Below are positions 35,571 through 42,726 of a DNA stretch of 64,000 nt, in pieces. Origin of the DNA: Acidovorax sp. HDW3 (lineage in GTDB: Bacteria > Pseudomonadota > Gammaproteobacteria > Burkholderiales > Burkholderiaceae_C); contig NZ_CP049885.1 of NCBI RefSeq assembly GCF_011303755.1, positions 2,214,001-2,278,000 on the forward strand, written 5' to 3'. A program made the position numbers and the translations under genes. The notes under the pieces are model-generated. The model was not told the DNA's origin, did not search any database, and saw nothing but the letters and a program-made list of their open reading frames with translations. The first letter of the stretch is position 1; every line of letters begins with the position of its first letter.

Positions 35571-35644
35571 AAAAAAACCGCCTGCTATCGGGTGCGGTTC
35601 TTCCGCTTGTCTTTGGAGTTCTTACGCTCCACCTCTTTCGAGGC
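35571..35644 (-). ncRNA. c4-like antisense RNA controlling the KilA-N gene
   Basis: A TACACT box (35651-35656, minus strand) predicts a 5' end near 35644. The RNA then has a GNRA-type hairpin CCTC-GAAA-GAGG, a hairpin GGAGCGTAAGAACTCC, a hairpin GCGGAAGAACCGC and an intrinsic terminator (35576-35581 with 35594-35599, then a T-run at 35571-35577). The last two share the AACCGC segment and exclude each other. Length is about 74 bases, near the size I recall for P1 c4. Its loop segment is complementary in three blocks to 35453-35475 in the leader of the downstream antirepressor gene. The family match to c4 (Rfam) is by structure and position, not by a search. Confidence 0.72.
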
Positions 35645-35674
35645 TCAGACAGTGTAACACCACATATCACCGCG

Positions 35675-35704
35675 TTGCATGAATATACGCTTTTAGCGTA
35701 CAAT
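35675..35704 (+). promoter_or_regulatory. Promoter and operator of the first toxin-antitoxin pair
   Basis: -35 TTGCAT (35675-35680), 18-base spacer, -10 TACAAT (35699-35704). The spacer holds a perfect dyad TACGCT-TTT-AGCGTA (35686-35700) that overlaps the -10 box, the expected place for autoregulation by the antitoxin. The start point would fall near the toxin ATG, so the mRNA is nearly leaderless. Confidence 0.78.
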
Positions 35705-35710
35705 CCTCCC

Positions 35711-36028
35711 ATGCTGACAGTGATAGAAACCCATGCTTACTTGCGCACGACAGCCGCATTTTGGAGCGACGAAGAGCGCGCCGAATTCGTGTCTTTTATC
35801 GCCGCCGACCCCTTGGTTGGAGACGTGATCGTTGGCAGCGGTGGCCTGCGCAAGGTGCGCTGGGCCGCGTCTGGCCGGGGCAAGCGTGGCGGTGCGCGCA
35901 TCATCACCTACGCCCAACTCAGCGATGGACGGGTTTGGCTTTTGGTGGGGTATGCCAAAGCCAAATTTGACAACCTGCCCACCGAATTTCTGGTGGCCCT
36001 CAAAAAGGAGATTGAAGATGACCGTTGA
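35711..36028 (+). CDS. RelE/HigB-like toxin of a type II toxin-antitoxin system
   Basis: 105 residues. The strand pattern LRKVRWAASGRGKRGGARIITYAQLSDGRVWLLVGYAKAKFDNL is typical of the RelE/HigB-like mRNA interferase branch in which a basic GKRGGARxIY core is followed by an aromatic-hydrophobic strand and the KxxxxxL helix. It is followed by an 11-base overlap with the antitoxin gene. The toxin-first order is that of HigBA-type modules. The ATG at 35711 is the first codon after the promoter. Confidence 0.87.
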   Translation: MLTVIETHAYLRTTAAFWSDEERAEFVSFIAADPLVGDVIVGSGGLRKVRWAASGRGKRGGARIITYAQLSDGRVWLLVGYAKAKFDNLPTEFLVALKKEIEDDR

Positions 36029-36305
36029 CCATGAAATGCAAGCATTCCAGGCCGACTTGATGGAGGCCGTGCGCGACATGAAGGCGGGCCGCGCCGCCCG
36101 TGTCACCCAGGTAAAGCTCTCGCCTGCTGCAGATGCGCGGGCCAAGACGGGTTTATCGCAATCGCGGTTTGCCGCGCTGCTTGGCGTTTCCGCCCGCACA
36201 CTGCAAAACTGGGAACAAGGCCGCACCCAGCCTTCTGGCGCAGCGCAAACACTGCTGGCCGTGGCGCAGCGCCATCCTGAGGTGCTGCGCGAGTTGGTGG
36301 CGTAA
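36018..36305 (+). CDS. HTH (XRE-type) antitoxin
   Basis: 95 residues. The C-terminal half is a helix-turn-helix: GLSQSRFAALLGVSARTLQNWEQGRTQPSGAAQTLL. The N-terminal 50 residues, with MKAGRAARVTQVKL, should wrap the toxin. AAGGAG (36005-36010) lies inside the toxin gene, eight bases before the ATG. It probably represses the promoter at 35675-35704 through the dyad there. Confidence 0.9.
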   Translation: MTVDHEMQAFQADLMEAVRDMKAGRAARVTQVKLSPAADARAKTGLSQSRFAALLGVSARTLQNWEQGRTQPSGAAQTLLAVAQRHPEVLRELVA

Positions 36306-36312
36306 ACACCGC

Positions 36313-36510
36313 TCACCCCGGCCCCTGCTCACCGCCCCAGGCCCTTGGGCAACCCTGCAGCCACTGCAGCACCTCGGACACCAGCCAAAACAGCTTCGCC
36401 CCCATCTTGCGCGGGTGCGGAAAGCCGCGCTGCTCGATCAGCGCGCGCAGCGTGTTCTCTGCAATGTCCAGTTCTTCCAGCAACTGCGCCTTGCTCATCG
36501 TCATCCGCAT
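36313..36510 (-). CDS. AlpA-like / excisionase-type DNA-binding protein
   Basis: 65 residues. MTMSKAQLLEELDIAENTLRALIEQRGFPHPRKMGAKLFWLVSEVLQWLQ is a winged or MerR-like helix-turn-helix of the AlpA family, which includes phage excisionase and integrase regulators. It is the likely Cox/excisionase candidate of this prophage. GGGAGG precedes the first ATG (36510); two further ATGs are in frame. Its start overlaps the end of the 153-codon gene by 10 bases. Confidence 0.8.
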   Translation of the reverse strand: MRMTMSKAQLLEELDIAENTLRALIEQRGFPHPRKMGAKLFWLVSEVLQWLQGCPRAWGGEQGPG

Positions 36511-36962
36511 AGCACCTCCCCTTTGAACACCAGTGGCGCAATCGCATCGGCGCGCACGCGGCCCAGCTTCACATCCTGCGACAGCGCACACGCGCCCGGC
36601 AAGACACGTGCGGCCAGCGCGCTGTGCTCCCGAATCAGCTGTGAAGACACCTCCAGTGCCAGCTGCAGCTGCGCGCCCCATGCATCATCCCAGCGGCACC
36701 CATCGGCGGCCATGCGTACCACGACTGCCAGCGCTTGATGCAAGCCCGGCGCATTGTCGCCATCGCATTGCACCTGCGCCGCCACCTCTGCGCCCACGCC
36801 CAGCAGCACAGCAAGGCAAGCGAGAAGCTCGCGCTGCTCGCTGCCATGCTCGGCCAGCAGGCAGCCCAGGCCCTGGTTAAGCACCTCGCTTTGCAGCGCC
36901 TGCACCGCCAGGGCCCGGCCCACTGGTGACAGTAGCGGATTGGGCTTTTTACGCCCCGCCAT
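36501..36962 (-). CDS. Unknown phage early protein, 153 residues
   Basis: Rich in Ala/Leu helices (MAGRKKPNPLLSPVGRALAVQALQ, ELLACLAVLLGVGAEVAAQV). I do not recognise the family; the size and position next to an AlpA-like gene resemble CII-like or replication-associated proteins, but nothing in it proves this. GGGAGG precedes the ATG at 36962, which overlaps the previous stop (TGATG). Confidence 0.65.
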   Translation of the reverse strand: MAGRKKPNPLLSPVGRALAVQALQSEVLNQGLGCLLAEHGSEQRELLACLAVLLGVGAEVAAQVQCDGDNAPGLHQALAVVVRMAADGCRWDDAWGAQLQLALEVSSQLIREHSALAARVLPGACALSQDVKLGRVRADAIAPLVFKGEVLCG

Positions 36963-37282
36963 CACCGCCTCCCTTTTGCCAGCACCCGCCCATCCAGCAC
37001 CCGCCCATCCAGGAAATGCAGCTCATTGCCGATACGGCTTGGCCACTGGCGATGATCCTCGGCACCCGGGCGGGTGGCTGCGCGCAGCTCGGCGCCGTCG
37101 CACACATCGCAGCGCTGCTCCTGCGCAGCCTGCAAAGCAGGTGCAGCAGGCAAAGCAGGGGCCGAAGGCACCAGGCGCTGCGAATGCAGCTGCGCCGGCC
37201 CCACCGCGTGCAGGCCACGGCGCCCACGGGGCAGCACCTGGCGCTTGGCGTGCAAATGCATGGCAGCAGAGGACAACTTCAT
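36962..37282 (-). CDS. Unknown phage early protein, 106 residues
   Basis: Reads MKLSSAAMHLHAKRQVLPRG and ends ELHFLDGRVLDGRVLAKGRR, with a tandem LDGRV repeat. A strong GGAGGT site precedes the ATG at 37282, and it is linked by overlapping stop/start codons on both sides (ATGA and TGATG). A CDVCDG pair could bind metal. No family recognised. Confidence 0.6.
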   Translation of the reverse strand: MKLSSAAMHLHAKRQVLPRGRRGLHAVGPAQLHSQRLVPSAPALPAAPALQAAQEQRCDVCDGAELRAATRPGAEDHRQWPSRIGNELHFLDGRVLDGRVLAKGRR

Positions 37283-37521
37283 TGCGCCACCTCCTGCGCT
37301 GCGCGCTCCATGCGCTCAACGTGCTCAACGCGCTCAACGCGCACCACGCGCCGACCTGTGGCCAGGTGCGCCAGCGCCTCTGCGTGCGCAGCGTTCGCCG
37401 CCTTCACGCGCACCGACGGCAGCAGCCCCTCGTCTGCCAGGTGATCTGCATTGGAGCCGTCCCACTCCAATGGCAGCAAATGCACGCGGTAGCTGCGCAA
37501 TTCTCGAATCTGGTTGAACAT
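37279..37521 (-). CDS. Unknown phage early protein, 80 residues
   Basis: Begins MFNQIRELRSYRVHLLPLEWD and ends in a Glu/Arg-rich helix RVERVEHVERMERAAQE. GGAGG lies seven bases before the ATG. The ribosome-site segment GAGGTTTTTTCAT is present twice, at 37520-37532 and 37543-37555, as if duplicated. The stop overlaps the next start (ATGA). No family recognised. Confidence 0.62.
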   Translation of the reverse strand: MFNQIRELRSYRVHLLPLEWDGSNADHLADEGLLPSVRVKAANAAHAEALAHLATGRRVVRVERVEHVERMERAAQEVAQ

Positions 37522-37569
37522 GAAAAAACCTCCGTTGAAAAGATGAAAAAACCTCAAAACCGCCGGCGC

Positions 37570-37791
37570 TCACGCCACCAGCAACATCTGCCCAGGCGCT
37601 GGCAACTGCGCAGCCCGATCAATGCGTGGGCGGCGCTGGCGGCGCGGCCTGGCCGCCAGTGCCAGGCGCTCGCGCTCAGCGGCAAAAACCGCCTGCAAGT
37701 GCTCCGTCGTGCTGCGCGCCGCCGACACATACCCCCCTGCCAGCGGACGGGCGTAGCAGTGCACGCGCGGCTCGGTGCGTTTGGCATTCAT
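37570..37791 (-). CDS. Unknown phage early protein, 73 residues
   Basis: A basic protein: MNAKRTEPRVHCYARPLAGG, then ALAARPRRQRRPRIDRAAQ. GGAGGTCAGCC precedes the ATG at 37791, and the start overlaps the stop of the preceding gene by four bases. The Arg-rich middle could bind nucleic acid. No family recognised. Confidence 0.62.
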   Translation of the reverse strand: MNAKRTEPRVHCYARPLAGGYVSAARSTTEHLQAVFAAERERLALAARPRRQRRPRIDRAAQLPAPGQMLLVA

Positions 37792-38159
37792 GGCTGACCT
37801 CCTTCGGTAGTGAAAAAAACCTGTGGCTGGACCTGCTCGTTCTCGGCCAGGCCCGAAAAATCTGCCCAGCACGCCTCAAAGCGGCTGAGCTGCTGCAGCA
37901 GCTCCTGCAGCAGCTCCTCGGGCGTATCGCGCACATCGCTGTGCCACTGCTGGCGCGCCTGCGGCCCTTCGCCCATCGCCTGCGACACCCGCAGCGCCTG
38001 GGCCAGCACCTGATCGCGCAGCTGCAGCCGCTTGTGGGCTGCGCGCTCGGCAGCAGCGGCCATATCTGCCTGGCGGCGCCGCTCCCAGTCGTGAATGACC
38101 AGCTTGCGGCCCATGCGGTCGCTCGGCAAAGCCTTGGCAGTGCCTGAATGGGGGGTCAT
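37788..38159 (-). CDS. Unknown phage early protein, 123 residues
   Basis: Mostly helical and charged (WERRRQADMAAAAERAAHKRLQLRDQVLAQAL, EELLQELLQQLSRFEA), suggesting a coiled coil. It overlaps the replication gene upstream and the 73-codon gene downstream by four bases each (ATGA), so it belongs to the gpA operon. No family recognised. Confidence 0.65.
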   Translation of the reverse strand: MTPHSGTAKALPSDRMGRKLVIHDWERRRQADMAAAAERAAHKRLQLRDQVLAQALRVSQAMGEGPQARQQWHSDVRDTPEELLQELLQQLSRFEACWADFSGLAENEQVQPQVFFTTEGGQP

Positions 38160-40132
38160 TGCATGGCCTCCTGAGCCCTCTGCCGCCTAAATTGCTGCAT
38201 CACATCGGGCGTGCACCAGCTCTCGGCGTAGTGGTTGTGGTGGTCGCCGGGGCCAAAAACCTCCCGGCGCAGGCTGCCCGACATGCGGGCCGTACAGTTA
38301 TTGAAACGAGTCCAAGGCGCCGCCAAGGCGGCGCGCGCCGCGCCCGGCGCCGGGGCCTGCGCGCTGGTTTGTCCGCCGCCCTGGGCGCCTTCCTGCGCGT
38401 GCTCCTGCACCACCGGGCGCCAGGCAATGCGCCGGCTCACCAGCCAGCGCCCGCACATGCGCCCGCGCTGTGGCACCAGGCCTACGATGCGCCCCACCTT
38501 CACCGCTTCGCCGTAGCGGTTCGCCTGCCCCGGCTCCACATGCCGGTGCGCCGTGCGCAGCAGCCATTCGCCGCGCTTGCAGGCGTGGCCGCCCATGGCT
38601 TCCATGAAGGCGCGGAAGTCGGCCCGAATTTCCCCGTGCCGGTGGCAGGCGTGGTAGGCCCGCACGGTGTCGCGGTCGCCTTCGCGCTGGAACAGCTCCA
38701 GCTGGTCATTCGTCACGCGGCGCAGCTCGCGCCACACCGTCACGCTGGGCAGGCCAATGGTCTGGAATTGCCGAATGCCCCAGGTAGCCGCCCAGGCGTC
38801 CACACTCATGTGGCCCTGGCCTGCGGGCTCCTTGACATCCTTGGCATCCCAGGATGTTTGAAAGTCCAGCGCCAGCTGCTGCCCGTCCACCACGTCCTGG
38901 TGTTCGGCCAGCGCAATGTGGCCCACGCTCTTGGCGATGTACTTGGCCACGTAGCCCGCTGCGCCGCCCTTCGTCATGCGCTTGACGTTGATGCGGTTCT
39001 CCTGCGCCCCGCGTTCTTCGCCGTCATCGCTGAGCCAGTAGTGGCGGATCACCGCCTCCAGCGCCTGCGCGTCGGCTTCGTTCTCGCACCACAGCAGCGC
39101 GTGCCAGTGGGGCGTGGCGTCATGGTGTGGCTCGGCCACGCGCAGGCCGTACACACGCACGCCCAGGCGCTGCAGCTTGGCGCGTGCTTTCTGCCACATG
39201 GCGCGCAGCCACATCTGGCCGTCGCGCGGCGTGGCGCCGCTGTATTTCTTGTTCGCCACCGGCCGCCCGCCGTTGGCCAGCTTCACGGGGTGGAAGCGGC
39301 TGGGCAGGGTCATGGTGAGGAACAGCCCAACGTGGGCGCGCGCATCGGCGTATTCCTCGGCGCCGCGTATGCGCGTCATCAGCTCGCCGCCGCGCACCGC
39401 CGGGTTGGCCGTGCCCAGCGCTGCCAGTTCGTCCAGCGCCCAGACCTGGCCGGCTTCGTTGCGGTACAGCGTGCGGTGCAGCGCTTCGGCGTTGCGTCGC
39501 AGCTGCGCCTGGCGCCGTTGCAGGCCATCGCGGCTCACATAGCCGCCCGTGCCCCGGTGCACCAGTCCCATGCCCACGGCCCCGGCTTCGACCACGCGCG
39601 CCACGTGCACGCGCAGGCGGCGGCGCCACCAGGCCGGGTCCTGCGCGCGCAGGATGGCGGGCAGGCCCACGATGGGCTTGTCTTCGGCGATACCAACGCA
39701 GCGCACCAGCAGCCGGATGGAGTCCACGCGCTCGGCCAGGGTGCAGCCCTGGCCCTGGGCCAGCGCATCCAGTTCATCCGCCTCGGCCGCCAGCTTCTTG
39801 GCCATGCGGCAGATTTCGTAGTCTTCCAGGTTCCACAGGCTGGCCAGGCCAACGCGGTCCTCGTAGTCGGCAATGGCCTGCAGCAGGTCCCAGGCCTGCG
39901 CCCATTCCGGCGGCTGGGCCAGGTACTGCTCGGCCGTGAGGTTGGATGCATCCAGCGACTTGATGGGCGACAGCGCGCCCACGGCCAGCCGCTCGCGCAC
40001 CACCGCCTGCCATCCCGCGGGGGCGCTGGCCACCACGCGCTCCATGTGGCCGTGCGCCATGCGCAGCGTGGGCTTGCTTCTTTCCCACTCGGCGAGCGAG
40101 CCGGTTGGCGGTTTGCGCGGGATGGTGGGCAT
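38156..40132 (-). CDS. P2 gpA-like replication initiator, HUH endonuclease
   Basis: 658 residues. The metal site of HUH rolling-circle nucleases is EPHHDATPHWHALLW (HxH), and the double-tyrosine motif is GGAAGYVAKYIAKSV, as in P2 gpA, which nicks the phage origin and stays bound to the 5' end. An upstream motif LFLTMTLPSRFHP is also typical. The C-terminal 60 residues are Gly/Ala/Gln-rich and probably disordered. It starts at ATG 40132, three bases after the preceding gene's stop. In P2 the origin lies within gene A; I could not identify the nick site by eye. Confidence 0.93.
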   Translation of the reverse strand: MPTIPRKPPTGSLAEWERSKPTLRMAHGHMERVVASAPAGWQAVVRERLAVGALSPIKSLDASNLTAEQYLAQPPEWAQAWDLLQAIADYEDRVGLASLWNLEDYEICRMAKKLAAEADELDALAQGQGCTLAERVDSIRLLVRCVGIAEDKPIVGLPAILRAQDPAWWRRRLRVHVARVVEAGAVGMGLVHRGTGGYVSRDGLQRRQAQLRRNAEALHRTLYRNEAGQVWALDELAALGTANPAVRGGELMTRIRGAEEYADARAHVGLFLTMTLPSRFHPVKLANGGRPVANKKYSGATPRDGQMWLRAMWQKARAKLQRLGVRVYGLRVAEPHHDATPHWHALLWCENEADAQALEAVIRHYWLSDDGEERGAQENRINVKRMTKGGAAGYVAKYIAKSVGHIALAEHQDVVDGQQLALDFQTSWDAKDVKEPAGQGHMSVDAWAATWGIRQFQTIGLPSVTVWRELRRVTNDQLELFQREGDRDTVRAYHACHRHGEIRADFRAFMEAMGGHACKRGEWLLRTAHRHVEPGQANRYGEAVKVGRIVGLVPQRGRMCGRWLVSRRIAWRPVVQEHAQEGAQGGGQTSAQAPAPGAARAALAAPWTRFNNCTARMSGSLRREVFGPGDHHNHYAESWCTPDVMQQFRRQRAQEAMQ

Positions 40133-40135
40133 GGG

Positions 40136-40474
40136 CTACACCCGTGCGGCCAGGGCCGCCAGGGCCGCCACGTTCTTCTTGGCATCGCGCACGGCCCAGC
40201 GCACCGCCTGCTGCTCTGGCTCTGGCAATTCCTGCCATGAGCGCGTGGCCAGCGTGCCCAGGTCGTCGGTATCCACACCCACGCCCGCCACCATCAGCAG
40301 CACCATGCGCCAGGTGCTATGCAGCTCACGCCATTCCTTTGCTGCGGCAGAAACAAAGCGCCCGTTGCTGGCGATCTGCACAAAGTCGTCGCGCAGTTCA
40401 GTCAACCTCGTCCGATGCTGCCAGCGCAAGTGCGCAGCCACGTGCGCGCTGTGCTCGACCGTCGCGTCGTTCAT
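40136..40474 (-). CDS. Unknown phage early protein, 112 residues
   Basis: Begins MNDATVEHSAHVAAHLRWQHRTRLTELRDDFVQI and ends in a basic Ala-rich helix. It occupies the place of the small genes upstream of A in P2 but shows no motif I recognise. The start overlaps the previous stop by four bases; the stop is three bases before gpA. Confidence 0.65.
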   Translation of the reverse strand: MNDATVEHSAHVAAHLRWQHRTRLTELRDDFVQIASNGRFVSAAAKEWRELHSTWRMVLLMVAGVGVDTDDLGTLATRSWQELPEPEQQAVRWAVRDAKKNVAALAALAARV

Positions 40475-40638
40475 GCGCCACCCCCGCAGCGCCGCACGGC
40501 AAAGCCGCACAGCGGCCCGCAGCCCAGCGCCTCTGCCACCTCGAAAGCCCGTGCCCATGCCTCGGCCATCGAGCGCGCCAGCAGCGGCTGCGCGCGCAAC
40601 TCGCCCGCGGTGCGGTAGGTCATCATGAAGGTGCTCAC
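40471..40638 (-). CDS. Small phage protein, 55 residues
   Basis: From GTG at 40638 it reads VSTFMMTYRTAGELRAQPLL, then AEAWARAFEVAEALGCGPLCGFAVRRC. The GTG overlaps the stop of the 45-codon membrane gene (GTGA). ATG codons at 40626 and 40623 are alternative starts. The conserved pattern of short genes overlapping by four bases on both sides supports it being real. Confidence 0.55.
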   Translation of the reverse strand: MSTFMMTYRTAGELRAQPLLARSMAEAWARAFEVAEALGCGPLCGFAVRRCGGGA

Positions 40639-40772
40639 CGCGCACCCCCGGCCCACAGCGTCAGGCCCGCCAGCGCCAGGGCGGCGCCCATCCACACCGG
40701 CATGGCATGGCCCATCACCCAGCCCGCCGCCACCCAGGCGCAGGCCATCAGCGCGATCAGCATCAAGCGCAT
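40635..40772 (-). CDS. Small membrane protein, 45 residues
   Basis: Two hydrophobic stretches, MRLMLIALMACAWVAAG and MGAALALAGLTLWAGG, separated by WVMGHAMPVW, make a hairpin of two membrane helices. GGGAGG lies seven bases before the ATG at 40772, and the stop overlaps the next start. It is too short for usual gene finders. The function is unknown. Confidence 0.6.
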   Translation of the reverse strand: MRLMLIALMACAWVAAGWVMGHAMPVWMGAALALAGLTLWAGGAR

Positions 40773-41050
40773 GGGGTGGCCTCCCGCAGCATGGGCATGC
40801 CTCGGCGGTCGGCGCGCACCAGCAGCCGCGCCACCTCATGGTCGTTCATCAACACGCGGCCCTGCGCGTACGCCGCATACTCCGGCACCCACAGCGCGGT
40901 GCACGCCACGCGGCCCGCGCCGCCACCATCGCGCCCCATCACCGTGGCAGGCAGCAGCCGCTCGGGCCGCACCGTGCGGCCCCGTGCATCGCGCACGGGC
41001 GGCACGCGCAAGAACACGCGCAGGCCCGTTTTCATCTGGCTCGGCTTCAT
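40763..41050 (-). CDS. Unknown phage early protein, 95 residues
   Basis: Begins MKPSQMKTGLRVFLRVPPVRDARGR and ends VARLLVRADRRGMPMLREATPCA. Basic, soluble. Its ATG at 41050 overlaps the stop of the upstream 196-codon gene by four bases. No family recognised; the sequence VPPVRDARGRTVRPERLLPATVMG looks like a small beta-barrel. Confidence 0.62.
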   Translation of the reverse strand: MKPSQMKTGLRVFLRVPPVRDARGRTVRPERLLPATVMGRDGGGAGRVACTALWVPEYAAYAQGRVLMNDHEVARLLVRADRRGMPMLREATPCA

Positions 41051-41637
41051 GGCTGCCCCCCATCGGCCGCCTCGCCTGCCATTTCGGCGGCCGCTTCGCG
41101 CAGCTCGGCCAGCAGCTCGGCGGCAGGCTTGATGACGGGCGGCACGTCGCACACGGCGCCGCGCTGATCGGCTTCGTACCAACAGACCGGCGCGATGGCG
41201 GCCTCGATGGCTTCGGGCGTCAGCGTCGTGACAACCTCCATGTCGTCAAGGTACTTCGTGCCATCCCATGGCTGCAGTTCGCCGCCGACGACGTAGTCGA
41301 AGGCGGCCCGCAGGCCCTGCAGCTCAGCCAGTTCTTCCGGCGTGGCGCGGTAGATCGTGGTGCGGTAACCCCATTGCCATTCATCCTTCTGGATGGTGTC
41401 GGCGTGGTCGTCGGTCAGGTAGAGCGACACCCCGCGCTCGGCATTGAACAGGGCGGCGCGCGCATGGCCGGGCTGGCTAATGGCGTACCCCAGCGCATTC
41501 ACGATGGCCTGGGCCTGCTCGATGCTGTGTACCGGAATGTCGTCGGGGCGCGTGCCGTGGTGGCCGCACTGCCACTCCATGAAGCGCAGCGTGAAGGGCG
41601 CCGCATCGGTGCTCTTGTCCTCTGTCATGTCAGCCAT
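41047..41637 (-). CDS. Unknown phage early protein, 196 residues
   Basis: Acidic, reads MADMTEDKSTDAAPFTLRFMEWQ and contains two short repeats of a charged helix (AELLAELREAAAEMAGEA). AAAGGACGGCC precedes the ATG. It heads the group of overlapping genes that leads to gpA. No family recognised. Confidence 0.65.
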   Translation of the reverse strand: MADMTEDKSTDAAPFTLRFMEWQCGHHGTRPDDIPVHSIEQAQAIVNALGYAISQPGHARAALFNAERGVSLYLTDDHADTIQKDEWQWGYRTTIYRATPEELAELQGLRAAFDYVVGGELQPWDGTKYLDDMEVVTTLTPEAIEAAIAPVCWYEADQRGAVCDVPPVIKPAAELLAELREAAAEMAGEAADGGQP

Positions 41638-41756
41638 GGCCGTCCTTTCAGGTTTTTTGGGCAAAAAAAGTCCCTGCCAGGCGTTTCCGCCTTGCAAAAA
41701 ATCGGTGTTGGTGGTGATGGATGCCGCTGCCAATCAGCGGCTGGTGGGGCGCCCGG

Positions 41757-42170
41757 CTACGAGGTGTCGGTGTTCCCGGCGAAGAGGTCGCCCGTCACGG
41801 GCAGCGTGTAGCGGGCTTGGTGCTCGGATTCGCCGGCGTTGTCCAGCACCACCCGCACCATGTCGCGGCGCACGTGGGTGGATAGGGGCAGGTTCACGGT
41901 AGGGTCAGGCGTCGCCGAAGGGCTCAACGTGCGCGCCACCTCAGACAGCACCACGAAGGTGTGGCCGCACTCGACGTTCGTGCATGCGTAAATCGCTTCA
42001 CGCATGGTGTCGCTGACCATGCGGCCGGTGCGAATTTCTGACGACGCCTTGCAGTGGGGGCACTGAAAGCGAGTGCCCTCATAGCGCAGCCTGCGCCCCT
42101 GGTGGCTGGTGCGCTGGCGCCCCGGCTTTGCGGCCTGCAGCGCTTCGTGCTCGGTCTGCGAGTTGGACAT
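41757..42170 (-). CDS. Ogr/Delta-like zinc-finger activator of late genes
   Basis: 137 residues from ATG 42170 (another ATG at 42188 has no ribosome site). The Ogr/Delta zinc motif is CPHCKASSEIRTGRMVSDTMREAIYACTNVECGHTF in outline: CxxC, a 22-residue spacing, then CxxxxCxH. P2 Ogr (72 residues) binds upstream of late promoters and recruits RNA polymerase. This one is longer, with an N-terminal extension of about 35 residues and a C-terminal tail of about 60. The family position near the regulatory genes, not after D as in P2, is unusual. Confidence 0.83.
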   Translation of the reverse strand: MSNSQTEHEALQAAKPGRQRTSHQGRRLRYEGTRFQCPHCKASSEIRTGRMVSDTMREAIYACTNVECGHTFVVLSEVARTLSPSATPDPTVNLPLSTHVRRDMVRVVLDNAGESEHQARYTLPVTGDLFAGNTDTS

Positions 42171-42233
42171 GCTTTCCCCGGTGGACATCGTTTTGCAGCT
42201 TTTGAGCGGCTCTTGCGCAGCTATTTGCGGCCC

Positions 42234-42506
42234 TTACTGCGTCGGCGTGGCGTTGCCACGCTCGGCCATGTAGCTCTCCAGCCCGCGCAGGTACACGCGG
42301 CGCATGAAGCTCGCCGCGCTGCGTTCTTCGTCGGCGGCCAGCTCCCGGGCCTTGAGCAGTTCCTCGGGCCACAGGCGCATGCCTGCCTGCACCATCTTCT
42401 TCTTGGGCTCTTGTGCCACGGGGGCGGCCAGGCGCCCGGCTGTGCGATTGGCCGCCACCAGGGCCTTGAAGCTGGTGGTGGCTTGGTTCTTTGCGGTGTG
42501 CATCAT
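42234..42506 (-). CDS. Small ribbon-helix-helix-like phage protein, 90 residues
   Basis: Contains a basic linker (AQEPKKKMVQAG) and then MRLWPEELLKARELAADEERSAASFMRRVYLRGLESYM, which has the shape of a ribbon-helix-helix DNA-binding domain (strand, two helices, RVYLRGLE). AGGAAGAAC precedes the ATG at 42506; its start overlaps the preceding stop by four bases. Confidence 0.65.
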   Translation of the reverse strand: MMHTAKNQATTSFKALVAANRTAGRLAAPVAQEPKKKMVQAGMRLWPEELLKARELAADEERSAASFMRRVYLRGLESYMAERGNATPTQ

Positions 42507-42706
42507 GTTCTTCCTGGTGTGTTGTCAATCGCCAGCTTCGGGCCTGGCTTGATACCCGTCATCTCGTACACGCTGCGGTCAATCTGGGTGCTGATGAGCA
42601 GCTCAAGCACCGCAGCGGCGCTGGGCAGGCGGTAGGCCCGGCGCAGCAGCTCCAGCTGGTGCTGCAGCTCGGCGGACACCTCCACCTGGGTTTCTGTGGT
42701 TTGCAT
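42503..42706 (-). CDS. Small DNA-binding-like phage protein, 67 residues
   Basis: Reads MQTTETQVEVSAELQHQLELLRRAYRLPSAAAVLELLISTQIDRSVYEMTG, consistent with a ribbon-helix-helix-like fold (short strand then two helices). It overlaps the downstream 90-codon gene by four bases. Function inferred from size and pattern only. Confidence 0.6.
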   Translation of the reverse strand: MQTTETQVEVSAELQHQLELLRRAYRLPSAAAVLELLISTQIDRSVYEMTGIKPGPKLAIDNTPGRT

Positions 42707-42726
42707 TGCACATGGCCTTGTTCGCG

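Noticed and set aside
38159-40240. Plus-strand open frame of 693 codons
   Set aside because: Antisense to gpA, whose HxH and YxxxY motifs fix the coding strand.
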